Source: Streptomyces sp. ISL-10 (GTDB lineage Bacteria; Actinomycetota; Actinomycetes; Streptomycetales; Streptomycetaceae). Taken from it: DNA of 64,000 nucleotides. The stretch lies in NCBI RefSeq assembly GCF_018614575.1, contig NZ_JAGGOJ010000020.1, positions 62,001-126,000 of the forward strand, in the 5' to 3' direction. A program made the position numbers and the translations under genes. Shown piece after piece: positions 60,391 through 64,000 of this stretch. Numbering within the stretch: position 1 is the first letter of the stretch; the number at the start of each line of letters is the position of its first letter. The notes beneath the pieces are model-generated. The model was not told where the DNA came from and made no database searches. It was given only the letters and a program-made list of their open reading frames with translations.

Positions 60391-62460
60391 GTGTCGGTCA
60401 AAGTGAGTGTCGTCATTCCGGTGTACAACCCCGGAAAGTACATCGATCCCTGCATCGAATCACTGCTCGGGCAGACACTGCCCGCCGAGGAGTTCGAGGT
60501 CCTGTTCGTCGACGACGGATCGAGTGACGACACCCCCGCACGCCTGGACGAGCTGGCCGCCCGGCATCCCCACTTCAGGGTGATCCACATTCCGAACTCG
60601 GGCTGGCCCGGCAAACCGCGCAACATCGGGGTCGCCGAGGCCAAGGGCGAGTACGTCCAGTTCCTCGACCAGGACGACCACCTCGGCACCGACGCCCTGC
60701 GCCGGCTGTACGACATGGGCCACCGCAACGGCTCCGACATCGTCATCGGCAAAGTCGCCAGCAATTTCCGGGGCGTCCCGCACGGCGTGTTCCGCAAGAA
60801 CCGCGAGAAGTGCACCCTGCGCAACGCGCCGCTGTACGACAGCCTCACCCCGCACAAAATGTTCCGTACGCAGTTCCTGCGCGAGCACGGCATCGCCTAT
60901 GCGGAGGGCAAGCGTCGCCTCGAGGACCAGCTGTACATGATGAAGGCGTACATCCCGGCGAAGGTCGTCTCGATCCTCGGCTCGTACACCTGCTACCACT
61001 ACTCCAAGCGCGACGACGGCAAGAACGCCGGGTCGGCGAAGCTCGTCCCGGCCGGCTACTACGGCAACCTCCGTGAGGTCCTCGACGTCGTCGTGGCGGG
61101 CACCGAGCCCGGCCCACTGCGGGACCGGGTGCTGCGCCGCTTCTACCGGGTCGAGATGCTCGGCAGGCTCAGCGAGCCGGCCGTCCTCACCTACGACGAC
61201 GACTACTTGCGCGAGATGGTCGCGGCGGTGCGCCCCCTCGCGCTGGACTTCATGACCGATGCCGTGCACAACGGTCTCGGCCCGCTGCTGCGCCTGCGCT
61301 CCACGCTGCTGCGCAACGACGACGCGGAGGGGCTCGTACGGGTGGCCCGGTTCGCATCCTCCGTCAAGGGCGCGGTGCGGCTGGAGGACCTCGCCTGGCA
61401 GGACGACGGCCGCATCGCGATCGGCATCACCGCGCGCCTGGTGCACGGCGAGGACAAGGAGCCGCTCACGCTGCTGCGCCGCGACGGCCGGCTGTATCTG
61501 CACCCCGACCTGAGCGCGAGGTTCCTGGCCGTCGGCGAGCTCGTCGACGTCACCGACGACCTCGGCGGTTTCACCGCCGAGGTCTCGCTGCGCGACCGCG
61601 AGAAGGCGGTCGAATGGCCGTGCCCCGCCTCCTTCACCGCCGAGGTCGAGGACCGCGACGACGGGACCTGCGAGGTCGTGCTGCGCGGCACGGGCATGCT
61701 GGCGCCCGAGGGCGGGAAGAAGGGCCGGGGCAGCCTCCCGCGCGGCTTCTGGGACGCCTGGGTGAACGTGCGCGGCCTGGGGCTCGTCCGCCGGGCGCGC
61801 CTGGGCGCGGACCGCGACAAGAAGGTCGACTTCCGCTGCCTGCCCGCGCTGCTGTCGTCGCCGCCCCGCTCGGTGATCCCGTACTTCACCGACCCGCACA
61901 GCAACCTCACGCTCGATGTGGCGCGCCGGGGCAAGAAGGTGGCTCCCTATCTCGCAGGCCGCACCGTGCTGCGTATGCCGGGGGCCCGGTTCCAGTTGCG
62001 TCTGGACCTGTTCACCACCGATGCCACCGGCGAGGGCACGGGCGTGGGCAGCGGCGACCCGGAGCTGGTGCTCACCAAGCCCGCTCAGGGCGAGGAGACC
62101 CCCGACCCCGTGCACACCTTCCCCGGGACGCTGGGGCCCGAGCTGGGGCGGGCGCACCTGACGGTCCCGCGGCGTGTGCCGGGCGCTCCCGAGGGCGACT
62201 GGCAGCTCTGGGTCCGGCTGGACGGGCCGAAGGGCCCGCTGGTGCCGCTGTGCGGAGTGGGCGTGGACGGCGCGGGAAGGCTTCGGCCGGACGACAGCCT
62301 CCCCGTGCCCGAGCCCGTGATGCTGCGGAAGCTGGCCGCCCAGCGCAAGCGGGCGGCGCTGCGGCGCGCGGCCCGGGCTGTTGCCGGTCCGGTGGTGCGC
62401 CGGCTGCCGTCGGCGGGGCGAAAGAAGGTGCGCCGGCTGGCGGCGCGGGTGCTCGGCTGA
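60391..62460 (+). CDS. Family 2 glycosyltransferase, large, multidomain
   Basis: 689 residues from GTG at 60391 (GGGG at 6 nt). N-terminal GT-A domain (1-~220): VSVVIPVYNPGKYIDPCIESLLGQ, VLFVDDGSSDDT and FLDQDD, the nucleotide-sugar and metal-binding signatures. About 470 further residues have no motif I recognise, mostly beta-rich, ending in a basic helical tail (RKLAAQRKRAALRRAARAV). Similar bipartite proteins build teichoic-acid-like wall polymers. First gene of a surface polysaccharide cluster that continues past the window. An upstream ATG at 60304 adds unconserved residues. Confidence 0.85.
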   Translation: MSVKVSVVIPVYNPGKYIDPCIESLLGQTLPAEEFEVLFVDDGSSDDTPARLDELAARHPHFRVIHIPNSGWPGKPRNIGVAEAKGEYVQFLDQDDHLGTDALRRLYDMGHRNGSDIVIGKVASNFRGVPHGVFRKNREKCTLRNAPLYDSLTPHKMFRTQFLREHGIAYAEGKRRLEDQLYMMKAYIPAKVVSILGSYTCYHYSKRDDGKNAGSAKLVPAGYYGNLREVLDVVVAGTEPGPLRDRVLRRFYRVEMLGRLSEPAVLTYDDDYLREMVAAVRPLALDFMTDAVHNGLGPLLRLRSTLLRNDDAEGLVRVARFASSVKGAVRLEDLAWQDDGRIAIGITARLVHGEDKEPLTLLRRDGRLYLHPDLSARFLAVGELVDVTDDLGGFTAEVSLRDREKAVEWPCPASFTAEVEDRDDGTCEVVLRGTGMLAPEGGKKGRGSLPRGFWDAWVNVRGLGLVRRARLGADRDKKVDFRCLPALLSSPPRSVIPYFTDPHSNLTLDVARRGKKVAPYLAGRTVLRMPGARFQLRLDLFTTDATGEGTGVGSGDPELVLTKPAQGEETPDPVHTFPGTLGPELGRAHLTVPRRVPGAPEGDWQLWVRLDGPKGPLVPLCGVGVDGAGRLRPDDSLPVPEPVMLRKLAAQRKRAALRRAARAVAGPVVRRLPSAGRKKVRRLAARVLG

Positions 62461-62526
62461 CGAAGACGGCCGCCCCGCGCGCCGTCCTGCGGACGAACGT
62501 GATCACGACAGCAAGGAGTGGAACCG

Positions 62527-63180
62527 ATGCGGCAGCTCTCCATCGGCGGAGCCTGGGTACACGAGCCGAAGGTCTTTCCCGACAGCCGTGGGAGCTTCCA
62601 CGAGTGGTTCAGGGCACCCGACCTCGCCGAGGCGGCAGGGCACCGGCTCCGGCTGGAGCAGGCCAACTGCTCGGTGTCCGCCCGGGGCACGCTGCGCGGC
62701 GTCCATTTCGCCGATGTGCCGCCGAGCCAGGCCAAGTACGTGAAGTGCGTACGTGGCGCGGTCGTCGACGTGATCGTGGACATCCGCGTCGGCTCGCCCA
62801 CGTACCGCAGGTGGGAGGCGGTGCGCCTCGACGACGCCGACCACCGTGCCGTGTATCTCGCCGAGGGCCTGGGCCACGCCTTCATGGCCCTGACGGACGA
62901 TGCGACGGTGGTCTACCTCTGCTCCGAGGGTTACGCCCCCGAGCGTGAGCACGGCATCCACCCACTCGACCCGGACCTCGGCATCGAGTGGCCCGGGGAC
63001 ATCGCACCGATGCTGTCCGACAAGGACGCAGCCGCGCCCACGCTCGCCGAGGCGGAGCGGACGGGGCTGCTGCCTCGGTACGAGGAGTGCGAGGCGTACT
63101 ACGCACAGCTGCGCGCCGGGCGGGCTGAGCGCAGGAGAGGCGTCGGTGTGCTGAGCGCAGGAGACGCGCCGGCGGGCTGA
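62527..63180 (+). CDS. rfbC: dTDP-4-dehydrorhamnose 3,5-epimerase family (RmlC)
   Basis: 217 residues, ATG at 62527 with AAGGAG at 9 nt (a GTG 9 nt upstream touches that site and is rejected). Cupin fold with RmlC landmarks: FPDSRGSFHEWF, GTLRGVHFADVPPSQAKYVKCVRGAVVDVIVDIR (part) and HGIHPLDPDLGIEWPGD. Epimerises dTDP-4-keto-6-deoxyglucose for rhamnose or related deoxysugars; the VHF in place of LHF suggests a relative of the canonical enzyme. Starts 66 nt after the glycosyltransferase. Confidence 0.88.
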   Translation: MRQLSIGGAWVHEPKVFPDSRGSFHEWFRAPDLAEAAGHRLRLEQANCSVSARGTLRGVHFADVPPSQAKYVKCVRGAVVDVIVDIRVGSPTYRRWEAVRLDDADHRAVYLAEGLGHAFMALTDDATVVYLCSEGYAPEREHGIHPLDPDLGIEWPGDIAPMLSDKDAAAPTLAEAERTGLLPRYEECEAYYAQLRAGRAERRRGVGVLSAGDAPAG

Positions 63181-63262
63181 GCGCGCCGGACGCGCCCACA
63201 GGCCGAGCACACACGGAAAGGCCCCGGGTCCGGTGGGACCCAGGGCATTCCGCGGCGGGACC

Positions 63263-64000
63263 TCAGCCGATGATCTTCTCGATGCTGCGGCGCACGGGCG
63301 CGAACGAGGCGCGCGGCCTGCGCAGCGTGCGCGCACGGATCAGACCGGGCCAGAAGTCGGCGCCGAGCAGCGCCTCGGGCTGCACGGCGTTCTTCCGTAC
63401 GAGCACCTCGTCCGGGACGTCCTGCGGGTCGGGGACGACGTACTCCTCGATGATCTTGTCGTACGCGTCCTTGAGGACGGTGCTCTCCGGGTTGGCGCCG
63501 AAGACGGCGACGACGCCGGTGGGGGCGGTGTCCACCTCGACGACGACCAGGTCGGGGCGGTACCTGCGCAGCACCTGGACGACCTTGTAGACGTCACCCG
63601 CCCAGAACTTGGTGTGCCGCTCACGTGCGGCCTCGCCCACGTTCCTCGGGAGCATGTCGTCGAGCACGATCACGCTGGACCAGCGGGAATGCCGTTCGAC
63701 GTTCATGAAGTCGCGCAGCGCGTACTCGAAGAGATGCATTCCGTCGATGAACGACAGCTCGAGCCGGGGCTCTCCGCCGAGGAGGTTCATCGGGTCCTTG
63801 CGGGCGAGGGCGCGAAATGGATTGCGGCCGTTGCGCAGATGGACCAACGGGTCCTCACGGGCGAAGAAGTCGTCGCTGGTGGCTCTGACCAGATGCACAT
63901 CGCAGCTGATGCTCGTCACGACCCGGAATGCCGGGTCGATCGCCACAGAGGGAACCCGGGAAAGCGCCAGACTGCGCCCGTCGTTGACCCCGATCTCCAG
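63263..64000 (-). CDS. Class I SAM methyltransferase-like, 5' end outside window
   Basis: At least 246 residues; the frame is open to the window edge, so the start is missing. The first visible residues LEIGVNDGRSLAL match the glycine-rich SAM-binding motif, followed by strand-rich segments LELSFIDGMHLFEYALRDFMN and WSSVIVLDDMLPRN, typical of the methyltransferase_24 family. Often found in sugar and polysaccharide clusters. Convergent to the epimerase gene. Confidence 0.75.
   Translation of the reverse strand: MEIGVNDGRSLALSRVPSVAIDPAFRVVTSISCDVHLVRATSDDFFAREDPLVHLRNGRNPFRALARKDPMNLLGGEPRLELSFIDGMHLFEYALRDFMNVERHSRWSSVIVLDDMLPRNVGEAARERHTKFWAGDVYKVVQVLRRYRPDLVVVEVDTAPTGVVAVFGANPESTVLKDAYDKIIEEYVVPDPQDVPDEVLVRKNAVQPEALLGADFWPGLIRARTLRRPRASFAPVRRSIEKIIG

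Overview
The window is one stretch of an actinobacterial chromosome, almost certainly Streptomyces. Evidence: very high G+C, codons ending in G or C, frequent GTG starts, many leaderless-type starts, a tricorn protease, a CIRCE element on hrcA-dnaJ, and housekeeping genes in an order I recall (not checked) from the S. coelicolor core chromosome: phoH-ybeY, hrcA-dnaJ, hemW, lepA-rpsT-holA, comEC-comEA, leuS, nadD, proA-proB. No phage, insertion sequence, CRISPR array or secondary-metabolite cluster is visible. I saw no in-frame TTA (bldA) codon in a non-exhaustive scan.

Layout. 1-8.9 kb: end of an MFS exporter, a phoH-ybeY-CNNM-yjbR block with 4-nt overlaps, a PfkB sugar kinase, glucarate dehydratase and a TetR regulator. 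9-20 kb: a secreted beta-propeller protein divergent from the TetR gene across a 28-bp palindrome, adenine deaminase, RNase Z, a HIT protein, tricorn protease, a lipoprotein, rsmE and a nitronate monooxygenase. 19.7-22 kb: hrcA-dnaJ under CIRCE. 22-34 kb: metallo-hydrolase, DUF3097 protein, hemW, SpoIIE-type phosphatase, acyl-CoA ligase, lepA, rpsT, holA and an arylamine N-acetyltransferase. 34.5-44 kb: comEC-comEA, degV, a coiled-coil membrane protein and leuS behind a leader-peptide attenuator. 44-50.5 kb: a ferric-reductase-like bis-haem membrane protein with a NuoF-ferredoxin flavoprotein, two identical tRNA-Ala(GGC) genes bracketing small zinc-binding proteins and an MFS remnant, then a phosphoglycerate-mutase-like protein and rsfS. 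50.6-60.1 kb: LytR-C/LCP-like protein, nadD, an M48 protease, two neighbouring membrane proteins sharing an N-terminal motif, proA, a conserved gene and proB. 60.4-64 kb: start of a cell-surface polysaccharide cluster (GT2 glycosyltransferase, RmlC-like epimerase, methyltransferase running off the end).

Most genes are core physiology: ribosome assembly and translation (ybeY, lepA, rpsT, rsmE, rsfS, leuS), NAD and proline synthesis, heat shock, DNA uptake. The least-described signals are regulatory or architectural: a leuS attenuator whose 12-residue peptide carries Leu-Leu-Leu, eight starts with the same TANNNT-N6-(A/G)TG geometry, the TetR palindrome, a two-gene split-oxidoreductase candidate, a very long low-complexity ComEA N-terminus, and several intergenic blocks built of short repeats and strong hairpins.
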